A stretch of DNA of 64,000 nt from Paguma larvata (taxonomy: Eukaryota; Chordata; Mammalia; Carnivora; Viverridae): positions 69,909,312-69,973,311 of the forward strand of contig CM057826.1 in assembly GCA_030068075.1 (NCBI GenBank), given 5' to 3'. The translations under genes were made by a program, and so were the position numbers. Under the pieces are notes generated by a model. That model was not told the origin of the DNA and did no database searches. It saw only the letters and a list, made by a program, of their open reading frames with translations. This document shows positions 35,895-48,885 of the stretch, one piece after another; the first letter of the stretch is position 1, and every line of letters begins with the position of its first letter.

Positions 35895-36187
35895 TGTCTT
35901 TATTCAATTTATTGAAACTAAAACAAAACAAAGCAAAACAAAAACATTTCACCCATTTGCCTAACCCCTGCTGCCGACCTCTGTTAACTACCAATCTGTT
36001 CTCTGTATTTATGCGCCTGGGATTTTTTGTTTTTATTTTTTGTTTTAGATTCCACATATAAGAGAGATCATATCTATCTGTCTTTCCTACTATGATTCGC
36101 TTGAGGTCCTAGTATGATTCACTCAAGCCCACCCAAATTGTCACAAATGACAAGATTTCAGCTTTATTATGGCCAAATAACTTCCCC

Positions 36188-36215
36188 GTGTGTGTGTGTG
36201 TGTGTGTGTGTGTGT
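36188..36215. repeat. (GT)n microsatellite in L1 3' region
   Basis: About 14 GT units where related L1s carry a short TGTGTGTATATATA stretch. An apparent Cys-Val repeat peptide over it is an artefact. Confidence 0.92.
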
Positions 36216-36820
36216 CCAATTTTCTTTATTCATTCACAAATTAGACACTTATGTGGTTTTCATATCTTGGCTATTATAAGTAATGCTGAAATGCACATGG
36301 GGTGAACATGTCTTTTCAAATTAGTCTTTTGGTTTGCATCTGACAAATACTCAGCAGTGGAATTGCTGTATCATATGGTAGTTCCATTTTTAAATTTTTA
36401 ATGATATTCCACCGTTTTCCATAGTAGCTGCACTAATTTACACTCCCACTAAAGTGTAAAGGGATTCCCTTTCTCCACATCCTTGAGAGCATGTCTTTGT
36501 CTTTTTGATAATAGTCAAATTACCTTCTAATAGGTGTGAGGTGATACCTCACTGTGGTTTGGATTTGTGTTTCTCTGACAATTAGTTCCATTCACCTATT
36601 GGTGATCTGTATGTCTTCTTGGGGAAATGTGTATTCAGATCATCTGCCCATTTTTTAATCATATTGTTTGTTTTGTTTACCATTGAGTTATATGAGTTCT
36701 TGGTATATTTTTGATATATATTAGCCGCTCAGATAAATGATTCAAAATTATTTTCTCCCATTCAGTTAGTTGCCTTTTCATTTCGTTGATGGTTTCCTTT
36801 GCTGTACAGAAGCTTTTTAT

Positions 36821-37043
36821 TTTTACTTATTTTTATTTTTTAAGTTTATTTATTTATTTTGAGAAAGAGCACACAAATGGAGGAGGGGCAGAGAGAAGGA
36901 GAGAGAGAATCCCAAGCAGGCTCCATGCCATCACCATCAGCATAGAGCCCAATGCTGGACTCAACCCCACAAACTGTGTGATTATGACCTGAGTTGAGAC
37001 CAAAAGTCAGATGCTTAACCAACCGAACCACCCAAATGCCCCC
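36821..37043 (-). mobile_element. SINEC element nested in old L1
   Basis: Interrupts the L1 text GCTGTGCAGAAGCTTTTTAG-like. The flanks AGAAGCTTTTTAT (36808-36820) and AGAAGTTTTTTAG (37044-37056) are the target duplication with two mismatches. Head ends ACCACCCAAATGCCCC, so it is a diverged copy. Confidence 0.95.
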
Positions 37044-38751
37044 AGAAGTTTTTTAGATTAATGTAGCATCATGTGGTTATTTTTGCTTTTGTGTCTTTTG
37101 CCTTTGGTGTCAGATTAAGAAAGTCTTTACTAAGACCAACATCAAGGAAATTACTACCTGCATTTTCTTCTGGAAGTTTTATGGTTAAGGTCTTAGGTTC
37201 AAATCTTTAATACATTTTGAGTTAATTTTTATGCGTGATGTAAGCTAGTGGACAAGTGTTATTTATTTGTTGCGTATGGCTGTCCAGTTTTCCCAACACC
37301 ATTTATTGAAAACACTGTCTTTTCCCTATTGTATGTTTTTCATTCCTTTGTCATAAATTAATTCATCATATATGTATGGATTTACTGTTGGATGTCTATT
37401 CTGTTCTTTTGACTGTGTGTATGTTTTTAGGCCAATATTAATACCGTTTTCACTACTATAGCTTTTTAATATAGTTTGAAATTAGGGAGTATGATGCCTC
37501 CAGTTTTGTTCTTTCTCAAGATTGCTTTGGCTATTGTGGGTCTTTGTATTATGTGGATCCATACAAATTTTAAAATTGTTTTATTTCTGTGAAATATCGT
37601 TGGAATTTTGATACAGATTTCATTGAATCTTTATATTACTGGAAATAGTATGGACATTTTAAACATACTAATTTTTCCAATCCATGAGCATGGATTTATT
37701 TTTATTTATTTCTGTCTTCAATGTCTTTTGCTAATTTTTTTTCGGTTTTCAATATACAAGTCTTTCATCTTCTTGGTTAAATCTATTCTTAGGTATTTTA
37801 TTTTTTGATGCAATTATAAATGGGGTTGTTTCCTTAATTTTTTTTCTGATATTTTGTTATTACTGTAAAAATGCAACAGATTTTTATGTACTGATTTTGT
37901 ATCCTTCAACTTTACTGAATTTGTTTCTTTGTTTTAGCTGTTTTCTTTTTTTAGAATCTTTACAGGCTTCTACATAAAGTTATATCATATGCAAATAAGG
38001 ACAGTTTTAATTCTTCCAGTTTAGTCAACATGTAATCCATTTTCTTGCATAGTTGCTCTGACTAGACTTCCAAGTAAGAGTGGATTTTATTATCTTGTTC
38101 TGATCTTAGAGCAAAAGCTTTACACTTTTCACCATTGAGTATGATATCAGCTGTGGGCTTGTCATATATGTCCTTTATTATGTTGAGTTAAGTTTCCAAA
38201 ATTCCTACTTTGTTGAGAGTTTTGGTAATAAATGGATGTTGAATTTTCTCAAACTCTTTTTTCTGCATCTGTTGAGATGACCATATGATCTTTCCCCTTC
38301 ATTTTGTTAATTTGGTGTATCACATTAATTTGCAGCTGCGGCATCCCTGCAATAAACAAGCGATCATGGTTTATGATCTTTTTAAAGTATTGTTGCATTT
38401 GGTTTGCTAATGCAGGACTTGTAAAATGTGTTTGAAAGAGTTTCTCTGCCTTCTCTGTTTTGGAAGGATTGATATTAATTCTTGGGGTGTTTGGTAGAAT
38501 TCACCAGTGAAGCCATCAGGTCCTGGACTTTTGTTTGGTTGGAAATTTTTTGATTACTTATTCACTCTCCTTTCTAGTTATCAATCTATTCAGATTTCAT
38601 CATGTTTTATTTAGTCTTGATAGATTGTATGTTTCCTGAATTTTTATCTATTTCTTCTACTTGTCTAATTTATTGGCATATAATTGTTCATAGTAGTATC
38701 TTATGGTCCTTTTTATTCTGTAGTATCATTTGTAACATCATCATTTGATCT

Positions 38752-38942
38752 TTTGTTTGTTTGTTTGTTTGTTTGTTTTTGAGAGAGAGGGAGAGAGACA
38801 AAGTGGGAGGAGGGGAGGGGCAGAGAGAATAGGAAATACAGAATTCGAAGCAGGCTCCTAGCTCTGAGCTGTCGACATAGGGTCGAACTCATAAACTGCA
38901 AGATCATGACTGAGCCAACCAGCTGAGCCACCCAAGTGTCCC
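38752..38942 (-). mobile_element. SINEC element nested in old L1, (TTTG)n tail
   Basis: Its tail has become (TTTG)6-7 at 38752-38778, then GAGAGAGAGGGAGAG and head ending GAGCCACCCAAGTGTCCC. L1 sequence resumes at once on the right. No clear duplication. Confidence 0.93.
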
Positions 38943-39075
38943 ATTCCTCCTGCATTTTTGATTCCATTTATTTTAGTCCACTCTATTTTAGTGAACCTAG
39001 GCAAAGATTTGTCCATTTAGTTTTGTCTTTTCAAAGAGCCAGCTATTAGTTTTATTGATCTTTCTCTCATCTTTT

Positions 39076-39287
39076 TTTTTTTTTTTTAACATTTATTTAT
39101 TTTAGAGAGACAGAGACAGAGTGCGAGTGGGGAAAGGGCAGAGAGAGAGGGAGACAGAATCCGAAGCAGGCTCCAGGCTCCGAGCTGTCAGCACGGAGCC
39201 CGACGCGGGGCCTGAACTCACGAACCGCGAGATCGTGACCCGAGCCGAAGTCGGCCGCCCAACTGACTGAGCCACCCAGGAGCCCCT
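39076..39287 (-). mobile_element. Young SINEC_Fc-like element nested in old L1
   Basis: Nearly consensus copy with many retained CpGs (CCGACGCGGGG, CGAACCGCGAGATCGTGACC) and a T-rich run at its start. Flanks are identical over TTTCTCTCATCTTTT (39061-39075 and 39288-39302), a perfect 15-bp duplication. CpG retention makes it one of the youngest insertions here. Confidence 0.98.
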
Positions 39288-40737
39288 TTTCTCTCATCTT
39301 TTAAATCTCTTTTTCATTTATTTATGCTTTAATATTTATTTATTTATTTTTTAATTTCTACTAACTTTGAGTTTTGTTTGCTCTTCTTTTTCTAGTTCCT
39401 TGAGATGTAAAGTTCGATCGTTTTCTTGAGACTTTTCTTCTTTCTTAAGATAAGCATTTATCATGATAAATTTTCTCTTAGAGCTGTTTTTGCTGTATCC
39501 CATAAATTTTGGTATGTTACATTTCTGTTTTTGCTGTCTCAAGGTATTTTTTTATTTCTCTTTTGATTTCTACTTTGACCCACTGGGTATTCAGTAGCAT
39601 GTTATTTATCTCCATGTATTTTTGAATTATCCAGTTTTCTTCTTATAATTAATTTCTAGAAAAGATGCTTGATGTATTTTCAGTCCTTTTAAATTTATTA
39701 GAAGTTGCTATGTTGCCTAATATATGATCCATCTTGGAAAATGTTTCATGTTCCATGTAGCCTTGAGAAGATGTGTATTATGTGCTTTTGGATAGAATGT
39801 TCTTTAAATATTTGGTAAGTCCATATGTTGTAACATGCCCTTTAAGGCTGATTTTCTTACTGAATTTCTGTCTGGATGATCTTATCCATTGATGTAATTA
39901 GGTATTAAAACCCCCTACTATTATTGTATTGCTGTCCCTTTCTTTAATAGGTATGTTGATATTTGCTTTATTTATGTAGGTGCTCATACATTTGGTGAAT
40001 AAATGTTTATAAATGTTATGTCCTCCTGTTGGATTGACCTTTTATTACTATGCAGTCCCCTTGTTAGTCTCTTATTGCGATTTTCTTTTAAAGCTTGTTT
40101 TGTCTGATATAGGTATAGCCACTCCAGTTTTCATTTGGTTTCTGTTTGTATGAAATATATTTTTTCCATCCCTCCACTTTTAGTCTGTGTATATTCTTGC
40201 ATCTAAAGTGTGTGTTTTAAAGGCAGCATATAAGTGAGTCTCATTTTTTTATCCAATCAACCGCTCTATGTCTTTTCATCAGAGAACTTAGCCCATATAC
40301 ATTTAAAGTAATTGATAGGTATATGTTATTGCAATTTTGCTAAGTGTTTTCTAGATGTTTTTATAATTCTCTATGTTCCTTTCTTCTTCTCTCACTCTTG
40401 TTCTTTGTGGTTTGAGGACTTCCTTTTAGTGGTATGTTTATATCCCTTTTTTTGTCTTTTGTATATTTATTATAGGTTTTGCTTTGTGGTTACAATGAGG
40501 CTCACATATAACAACTTAAAACAGTCTATTTTAAGTTGATACCAGCTGTATAAGTAATCAATCCACTACCTTTACTTATATTTACTTTTCTCATGAGATT
40601 TATTCTTTTATATGTGTTCTTATTACTAATTAGCTCCTTTCCTTTTCAGCTTAAAGAAGTCCCTTTAATATTTCTTCTAAGGGCAGTTTCTTTAGCGGAG
40701 ATGAACTCCTTTAGATTTTGTTTATCTGGAGAACTCT

Positions 40738-41145
40738 CTACATCTCCTTCGATCCTGAATTCTGACTTTGCCAGGTAGAGTATTCATGGTTGGAAAAATT
40801 TTTTTCAGCCCTGCCTGTACTGTGCCACTCCCATCTAGCTACAGAATCTTTGCTGACAAACTTCACATAACAAATTGTTTTTATCTTTCTGTTTTTAATT
40901 TTTTCCTTGTCTTTAACTATTAACATTTTAATAATAATGTGTCTTGATGATGTATGTCTCTTTGGGTTCATCTTCCCTTGAACTCTCTTTAATTTATGGA
41001 TCGAGTAATCTGTTTCCTCCTCCAAGTTATGGAAGTCTTCAGCCATTATTTCTTCAAATAAGATTTCGGTCCCCTTCTCTCTGTCTTCTTCTGGGGGTCC
41101 TATAATAGTGAATGTTTGTCTGTTTGATGTTGTCCTAAAAGTCAC
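40738..41145 (-). pseudogene. L1 ORF1 RRM-domain remnant
   Basis: The minus-strand frame includes IIGPPEEDREKGTE, LFEEIMAEDFHNL and KRHTSSRHIIIKML, which follows the RNA-binding RRM domain of L1 ORF1 protein (compare IIGVPE…NFPNL…TPRHIIVR of human L1). After KDKEKI the match drifts, so the C-terminal domain is damaged. ORF1 protein coats L1 RNA; this fragment has no function by itself. Confidence 0.9.
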
Positions 41146-41806
41146 TTAAGCTATATTTATTATTATTTTTTTCTTTTTACTGTTCTGATTGGATGAGTTC
41201 TATTGTCTTGTCTTCCAGTTGACTGATCCTTTTTTCGACTTTATTTAGTCTGCTTTTGAGCCCTTCTAGTGTATTTTTTTCCAGTTCAGTTATTCCATTC
41301 TATTTGGTACATTCTTATATTTTCCATTTCTTTTTGAAGTTCTCGCTGTGCACATCCATTCTTTGCCCCACTTTAGTGAGAGTCTCTATAACAATTACTT
41401 TGAACTCTTTATCAGATAAGTTACTTATCTCTGTTTCATTAAGGGTCTTTTCTTGAGGTTTTATCTTATGCTCTAATTTTGAACATATGCCTCTGGTTCT
41501 ACATTTTGCTTTACTCTTTGTGTTGGTTTCTATTCTGTAGATAAAACCTCTCCCAATCTCGAAGGAATGGCCTTATATAGAAGACAAACCTTTTCCTTCA
41601 GCCCTGCCCCTGCTCTTGGTTGTCTCTCAAACCTTTGTTCTTGTTCAGCAGCCTATTACATTTTCAGTGGCTTCCAGTATTTGAGGATGTGCCAAGATTT
41701 ATCAGCGTCCCAAGGAAAGGATCTCAGCATCTGGATTCAGGTTGACTGGAAGCCATATATTCAGTCAACAATTTTTAAAAGTATGCAAATATATACAGTC
41801 CTGTCT

Positions 41807-42490
41807 GACCACCTACATAGACCCCATCGACCACCAAAGCCAGGTGATATGGAGATGTTCCCTGGATGGTAATTACAAAAATCTTAGCTCCAGACAAGTG
41901 TATAAACTCCTTTCTCAGAGACAGTGGTAAACTGGAGCAAGAGAGAGTGAATGAGCCAAGAAGTTATCTATCTATGTTTCTTGAGAGCAGTTCCATTCCA
42001 GTAAATATGTGCCGCACTTGAAGCCTGCCCATCAATTCAACCTTTAGGACAATAAAGTGACCTTCTTCACAGAAAGACTAAGGGATGTGCCTCAGTCTGC
42101 TGTTTGTGCAGCACCCGGGAGGTAGTATCCTGCCAAGAACTGTCTCTCTGATTCCTCTAGTCCTGTAGGACCCAGGAACACAAGTCCTTCTGACAACCAG
42201 AGCCAAGAAATCAAGAGGCATTCCCTGGTGTCAGCTGCAAAAACCAGGTACCAGACACATGTAGAGCTTCCCTCAAGGAGCATGACAGACGATGGGCACA
42301 AAGTTAGCGCTCACCCTCTGAGGTCTCTAGAAAGGATTCCAGTCATCCCCAAGATGTATGCTTAATGAGAAATCTGCTCCTCAGGCCATAGCTATGATGG
42401 CCTGGCTAATAGGCTTCCTTCACAGAGAAACTGAGTTCCTGGAACAATTGTCCCTCACAACACCTTGAAGGTGCTAGCTCTCTTACTTTC
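41807..42490 (-). repeat. Tandem ~360-bp units in L1 5'UTR
   Basis: Two related blocks recur at a fixed distance. ACCAAAGCCAGGTGATATGG…TTCCCTGG…CCAGACAAGTGTA (from 41833) returns as ACCAGAGCCAAGAAATCAAG…TTCCCTGG…CCAGACACATGTA (from 42196), 363 bases on. TTCTTCACAGAAAGACTAAG (42064) returns as TTCCTTCACAGAGAAACTGAG-like text 353 bases on. So at least two units of about 360 bp are present. Such units are promoter monomers in some L1 lineages; promoter activity here is inference. Confidence 0.75.
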
Positions 42491-42827
42491 TTTTTGCATT
42501 TGCCAGTTATTCTTCATGTATTCTTCAAGGGCTGCTATAAATAGTTGCAATTATTATTTTTTTGTCTAACTCAATCCATTTTGTATATGAAATTCTTCCC
42601 ATGGTCTGAGGTATTATTATTCTTTTTGAAAGAGAAATCCTAGACATTTTTCTTATAAATGTGTATATTAATTTCCGATGTAAAAGTAGGGCATTCCTGA
42701 GTAGTCTTCCTAAGATGAAGAGCACCCTTGCTTCTATTTAATACAAGAAAATTATACTTATAACAGGCAAGATTTTATAACCTACAAGAAGTAAAACAAT
42801 TTTTTTCTCTTATTTTAAAATAATTTT
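42491..42827. other. Unassigned sequence
   Basis: Mixed AT-rich text after the L1. A 66-residue minus-strand frame (42525-42725) is probably chance. Confidence 0.35.
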
Positions 42828-43034
42828 ATTTTTATTTACTTTTCTTCATTTTATTTGAGTGAGACTGCCTGAGCAGGGGCAAGAGGCAGAAGTGGGAAGA
42901 GAGAGAGAATATTAAGCAGGTTTCACTTCTCAGCACGGAGCCGGACACAGGGCTCGATCCCATGACCCTGGGATCATGACCTGAGCCAAAATCAAGAGTT
43001 GGATGCTCAACCAACTGAGCCACCCGGGTTCCCC
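42828..43034 (-). mobile_element. SINEC element, antisense, older subfamily
   Basis: T-rich tail, GGGGCAAGAGGCAG, GATCCCATGACCCTGGGATC box variant and head ending GAGCCACCCGGGTTCCCC. Confidence 0.94.
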
Positions 43035-45244
43035 TGAAATCGTTTTAAAAAGAAGAGTAAAGAACATCAAACACTGCAATAATAATTTGGGATAAATTAG
43101 ATACATCTACATTATTATGTAGGAGTCAAGGGGGACATGGTATGGTTTTGAGTAAAATGTTATAGGATTATTTTTTCTGCATGATGTCAATTAAATAAAT
43201 TTAAAATCGCCAAAACAAAGTCTTTGTACAACAGATTTGTACAAAAGAATGAAATAACACTGAAAATATATACACCAGAAAATTATTTTATTTCTAAAGA
43301 GTAAGATAAGATAAATACAGGACACTTCAACTTTATCTTTAAAGTTATAGTTAATGGTTAATCAGTTATTAATTGTGTAGTCTTTTGAAATTATGTACTT
43401 GGTAAAAACTGAAATAAATACACTAATCAATTTCTAGAATTTGGGATGGTGTTATTATATTCTTGATTTTTTTGTATTTTTAAATATCAAAAATCAAGCA
43501 AAATAGCAAATTACCATAACTATGATATTTAAAAGCCCGTTAGCTTTTTTAATATACATACTCAATTGAGGTCGTTAATCTGTATGTAAACAAAACAAAA
43601 TTAAAGCTTATGTTCATTTCAAATTAGAATTTGAAGATCCATTGAAATGAACATTAAATGCAAATATGTAGGTACATAAAGTTTAAATTTGAAAGTATAG
43701 ATAACATAAATTGAAATGAATTAGCTTCTACATTGAATAACGTAAGTCTGTATTACATGTAGGTAAGAGAACAGTTGATGGGAAAGTACAAGATAGAGGT
43801 TTTCTTTTTTTAAGGAAGCCAGGTCCTTAAAATACATTTTTAGAAACAAATAAATTCAAAAAGATTAAAAAGAATCAAACAAACTATTCCTATGTTTGAA
43901 TTGCGTATTGCGTATTCCTATGCAGTGTATTGGAGGAATGTGTATGTATATGTGTGTTTTATAATTCTTAAGTTTAATCATACTCTTAGAAATTACCAAT
44001 TTCCTTTTTTCCTGTTGCTGCAAAATATTACTGAATTTTTATTGAAATACATGAAATTGTCAATAGCCATTTGGAAATTTATTTTTGTAGACAATTCTGC
44101 CTTTATATTCACTGGTATAATTGGGTTCTAGTCCCAGCATTGCATTTATATCTGGAAAATGCTGAATTACTGTCATCATATTATATCAAAATCCATAAAT
44201 ATATAGCTTCCTTTTGTAGAACCAAACAAGAATGATGTCAGAGAAAAAAATAGTTAAATTATCAACTTCCTTTATAAGTAGATGACCTTGAGTAGCTACC
44301 AGCAGATGGTAATTTCAACTTCATATTTTTATTTTAAGGAAGATCTCTCAATGAATGTAAAAAGCCAAACAGTCCCAAGAGAAAAAAGGCTCATGCGTTA
44401 TACGTTTCTAATTCATCAGTGAAACTAAACCTGAAAATTTCATTTATTTTTTCTCAAATATTTTGGGAAACTGAATAAAGGAAATAAATAACACAGCGTC
44501 TGGAATTTTTCATAATTGTAAATATCATGACACAGGGACAAAGCTGAAGACCACTGAAATAAAATTATGAAAATATACACCAAAAACTTTTATTTAAGGA
44601 TTAAATGGATATTCGACATCTTTGCCATTTTTAATGATGAGGCTAAAGGAAGAATCTTCTAAGAGATATAATTTTGTTTAATTTTAGATAAATCTTTACA
44701 AAATCAAATTTAAATTAAATCTTGTATTTTGCTAATAAAATACTTTTCTGCTAAATAAAGAAGCTAATGATTCAGCCTTGCAAGTACCCAAATTGTCAAA
44801 ATTAGGAATGATTTATTTTCAGAGTCATAAGCAATGCTAACTTTATCTTAGCGTATCTATAAGGTAAACAAATATCCACTAAAAACATTCAGGAAACTTT
44901 TAAAGACCCTACAGATATTGAAGCTATAAAGAAAACATAATATGTAAAATACATAAATGTGTTTACCTTGATTTTCTTTCTAACACAATCTTAGCTTCTG
45001 CACTAGACATTCTCCCCTTTAATATAGCCTCAGGTAGGATCGAAGTTCTGTTCTTGTGTCCTACCTGAGGACATGTCCCACTCTAGGAAGTTCACAAGAC
45101 TGGTCGGCATTTACCATACCTCCTGTTACTTTGAAATATTTTTTTTCTGTCTGGTTTTAGTTTAAAGAGTGAATTGGGATAGATTATATAATTATGTTCT
45201 ATTACCATTTACTTCTATAATAGAAAAATATGCATAACATGAGC
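43035..45244. other. Long AT-rich stretch, nothing recognised
   Basis: 2.2 kb, strongly AT-rich, without frame or repeat I can support. Confidence 0.4.
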
Positions 45245-45385
45245 AGTGTGTTTTAAACATATGTTTTAGTATATTCAAATATAATCTCCAAGCTTCCCCA
45301 TCTTACACATGGGAAAACAGAAACAGATTTCAGTAATTTGTCTAAGGTTGTGCAATAAATTGACAACAGTGTGCAAGTCAAAAAT
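45245..45385 (+). mobile_element. MIR fragment
   Basis: CCCCATCTTACACATGGGAAAACAG followed by TTTGTCTAAGGTTGTGCAAT (in two parts) corresponds to the MIR core (CCCCATTTTACAGATGAGGAAAC … CTTGCCCAAGGTCACACAG). Confidence 0.75.
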
Positions 45386-47095
45386 TATCCCTATGGATGT
45401 TCAAAAGGAGATACATTAGTAATGGAAGCACACAGAAACAACTAAACGAATACTTAATAATTATAGTTGTGAGCTTGTAGGTTCTTATAAAGAAGGGGAA
45501 TTTGAAACTTGTTTTAAATGTATTTAGTGTGTAATGTGAATGATACTCCAGTGATAGAAACATTCCAGGAACTAATTGAAAAATTAGCATAGAATTTTAA
45601 ACCCTGACTAGTGAAACATTGTGATGGCATGGACTTTCCTGTCAATAAGGAGGTATAGAGAAAACACTCTGAAGGATTAAAATGAACAGAAGACTGCAAA
45701 CATGTCTCAGAAAACATATTCGAAAAATATTTTTTTGTAAATTAATTTATCCTATTTGAAGATTATTCTTTAAAACATTAGTTCATAAATAAGATTTTTG
45801 TGTCTAACTCAATAGTCAATTCTAAAACTGGAAACTTCTCACAATAATTAATAACATATATTTTTCTATAATTTAAATATATCATAGTAAAATGTTTATA
45901 TGAAATAATACAGAGCTCTTACATTAGTAATTACCAGGAAGTAAATAAAAATTGATAGAAAAGTGATTCATAGTATGGAACAAACAATTTTGTCCCAAGA
46001 AAATCAAAAGTTTATTTGTGAAACTTTAATATTTTAATACATGGTTTCAAGCCATTGAAAAAAATGTTATCACATTTTTAATGTCATTCAGCTTTCCCAA
46101 TTATCACTAGAATGAGAAAAATATAGCCTGCCATACCAAATCTTAGGCAGGTAAATATCTTTCTATACTTTCTTAAAAAGTATTCAGTAATAACTCTGCT
46201 TTTCCATAGAATGGTCATACCTCATTCGCAGAAATGAAAGACTAAAAGGGAATTTTATTCCAAAGTAGGTAATTGAATATATGACATATTCAAAGTACAT
46301 GCTAATAATGAGCTTTATTATTTCCTGAGACAATTTATTCCTTCTTAAATTATACATTTTTAGAAATTTATCAGTTTTGTCATACTGCAAGATTGTTTCC
46401 TAAGAATAATACATATAATATTCTAGGTGGATCATATGCATATTTTGAAAATATTATTTCCCAAATTAGCTTTTGTGGGCTAATATTTTACCCCAAAATG
46501 CACACTCATTTTTTATTTACTCTTAATGTGGCAAAATTCTAATTGCCAAAGCAATTAATCCTTTTAATTTGGTAAAAACACCAGCTCTTTAGAGATTAAG
46601 TCTTTTTTATGTTGTATTAGCAGTGAAAAATAACATGGAAAGCTGAAATGAATGAATAAATAAATAAATTGCACAATGATGTAAATATCTTCTCAGAACT
46701 TATTTTTAGTTTTTTATTGTTTATCTGTTTTTCTATTTTTTAATTCTAAGGATACCTGTTAGTAAATGCATAGTACATGTAAATCTATGACAATTCAAAT
46801 ACTTCATTTAAATAAAAGTACAATACATAATTTTCCCTGAGAATGTCTGATTCTTCCACAGAACCTTTTTACTACTTTGACCCATTCATTGTATTTTGTG
46901 CAGAAAATTTCCTTTTGCTGTTAAATTTAAGCTCTCTGTACAGTTTCATATTGGAATGCAAAGCACATCCCGTTATAGTTTGTGTAAAACTTTTATTATT
47001 GGGTAATGGATATGCTAACAATAAATATATATGATTGTGGAGAGTCTTATAGTGCTGAACCTTGAAATATGGGATAGTTTGTCCCTAGAATTGGA
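45386..47095. other. AT-rich sequence with a conserved-looking island
   Basis: No repeat recognised. 46460-46640 has several TAATTG/CAATTAATCC-type motifs and low simple-repeat content. The minus frames near 45378-45717 and 46184-46390 are not recognisable. Confidence 0.35.
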
Positions 47096-47275
47096 TGACT
47101 CTTGTGGCTTGACTCCTTCTTGTATTCCCTGAGGTCTCAGTTTAAATGCTGTCTTCTTGTTAAGGATTTTCTCAACTCTTCACAATAAATCCAGGCCACC
47201 TGTTCTGTTACTGTTTTACTCTGCTGTCTGTTATTTTCCTTCTTAGAATTTACAACATACATACTCACTGCATGC
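47096..47275 (+). mobile_element. L2 LINE 3'-end fragment
   Basis: GAGGTCTCAGTTTAAATGCT, GTCTTCTTGTTAAGGATTTTC, TGTTCTGTTACTG and TTATTTTCCTTCTTAGAATTTACA follow the L2 3' region (CAGGTCTCTGCTCAAATGTCACCTTCTCAGTGAGGCC…). Diverged, as expected of L2. Confidence 0.7.
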
Positions 47276-47499
47276 TGAATATCTCCTTTAGTACCATTCA
47301 CAAGATTGTTTTATTATTGGACATTCAATGTCTACTACAATTCTCAATATATTTTTTAATGAAAGAATTGATACATGTGCTTAAATTCTTCCTGACATAT
47401 AGAAAATCTAATACTATGTTTGAAAGATATCTGTGCCAAAATCTATCTAACCATCTATATGATAGTTGACTCTGCTCTAATACATCTCTAACAAGTACG

Positions 47500-47875
47500 C
47501 GGTCACCTAATCTCTGTTTGAACATTCCCTGTGATTGGACATGTATTGACCCTGGCTGCAGCCCAGTCCATTATTACACAGATTTCATAGTGCAGTCTTC
47601 CCTATTTCAAGCTTAATCTGTCCCCATTTAGTGTCCACACATTTGCCTCAACTTTGTGGTTTTAGCTATAAAGGAAAATTCATTGTGTGTTCCACATGAA
47701 AACTTTCAAATATTCGAAGACTTCTATCATATTTCCCCTGGGCATTATCATATCTAGGCATAAAATTTGCACTTCCTTCAACCATTTCTTTTCAGAATTG
47801 GGCCCATGATCTTCCATATCCAGAACACTTTTTAAAAATGAGTTCTACTTTGACCGAATTCCTATTCATGCTGCG
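47500..47875 (-). mobile_element. L3/CR1-like LINE fossil
   Basis: TTTCAAATATTCGAAGACTTC, CTATCATATTTCCCCTGGG and CTTCCTTCAACCATTTCTTTTC parallel the conserved mammalian L3/CR1 text (TTTGAAGACAGCTATCATGTC … CCTTCAACCATTCCTCA). In CR1 elements this text is the complement of the coding strand, hence minus. Confidence 0.65.
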
Positions 47876-48876
47876 GCCTCTTAGGATGACAATCATGTGT
47901 ACAGTGTAGTGAGAAAAGGAAGTGTGTGGATGCTGCAGATGCACCAGCCGTATCCCCTCCGCCCACTTAATTTAGTAGAGCTGTGGTCGAAAATCTCAAG
48001 CACCCTTTTCAATATCCCACGCTAAGTTAATGTAGCAAGGTCTCTCTGATCTGCTCTCTGAAAGGCTCAAGGCCACCCACCTGCATGCTAGTGCAGCCCA
48101 GAAGTTCAGAGAAGACGACCAATGGGGAGTGTGAGTTGATGGATCAATGCCCCATCCTCCTCTTTCTTGAGTGGAAGAATTATAAAGGTCCTCCAGTTGT
48201 CCATTATTGTAACAAGTTTATTTTCAGAATTTGATTTGTAGGTTTCATATATCTTGTTCTCAATTTCCCTATTTTCTTACCCCTGATTTCTCAGATGACC
48301 TGACAAATAAACAAGGGTGTTCGAATCTTTATTTTTTTGCTTTCAAAAGTATCTATACTAAGAGCTATGTGATTCTGTATAACTACGTTTATACTGTTAC
48401 AGCTTGATATATTCTGATATTTTTATGAAGGTAGAAAAATATCAAAATACCATTGACTTATGCTATCTCAAAATATTTATTTTATGTATGCTCTATTAAG
48501 TTCTCATGCACTAAGCTTTTTCCCTAAATATATTTTGCTTTTTCCTTGCAAGAACTGAATTTTTGTATTTCTCCCTTTCAAATATATTTTTGTTGATTCA
48601 AGCCAATACCAATACCATGTCAAGATGTTTTAAGGCATCCTTCTGCTAAGAAGTATATGATATATCTTTCTGCACTTGTGGACACCTCAAGTGCTCTAAG
48701 CACTGCAACTGTGGATTTTACCAAGTGATTAAAGAAGACATTAACTAAATAACGAAGAGCAGAAAATTTTCATCCCTCAGTATGAAGTTCTAAATTTAAT
48801 CCACTCACCATGCTTCTAAAGTCTTTCTGGAATAATTTTTGACATCTGTATGTTTCCTTTTGCCTCAAAAATCAAG
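47876..48876. other. Unassigned sequence
   Basis: GC-richer near 47900-48200 (could be an unrecognised LTR), AT-rich after that. No gene seen. Confidence 0.3.
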
Positions 48877-48885
48877 TAAAAAGTA

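Larger units (their letters stand above)
35895..42490 (-). mobile_element. Old LINE-1 (L1M-type), nearly complete, antisense
   Basis: On the minus strand: 5'UTR with tandem units (42490-41500), ORF1 (about 41470-40600), ORF2 (about 40300-36400) and 3'UTR to about 35895. The plus strand shows the standard antisense text throughout, such as CAAGATTTCA…ATGGCC, CTTTTGCCTTTGG and GTCCTGGACTTTTG. Three SINEs (36821, 38752, 39076) interrupt ORF2. Excluding them the element is about 6 kb. It is more diverged than the L1 at 0.5-6.9 kb, and both ORFs are heavily broken. Confidence 0.92.

Noticed and set aside
36188..36215. Cys-Val repeat peptide
   Set aside because: Reading of a (GT)n tract within old L1 sequence.
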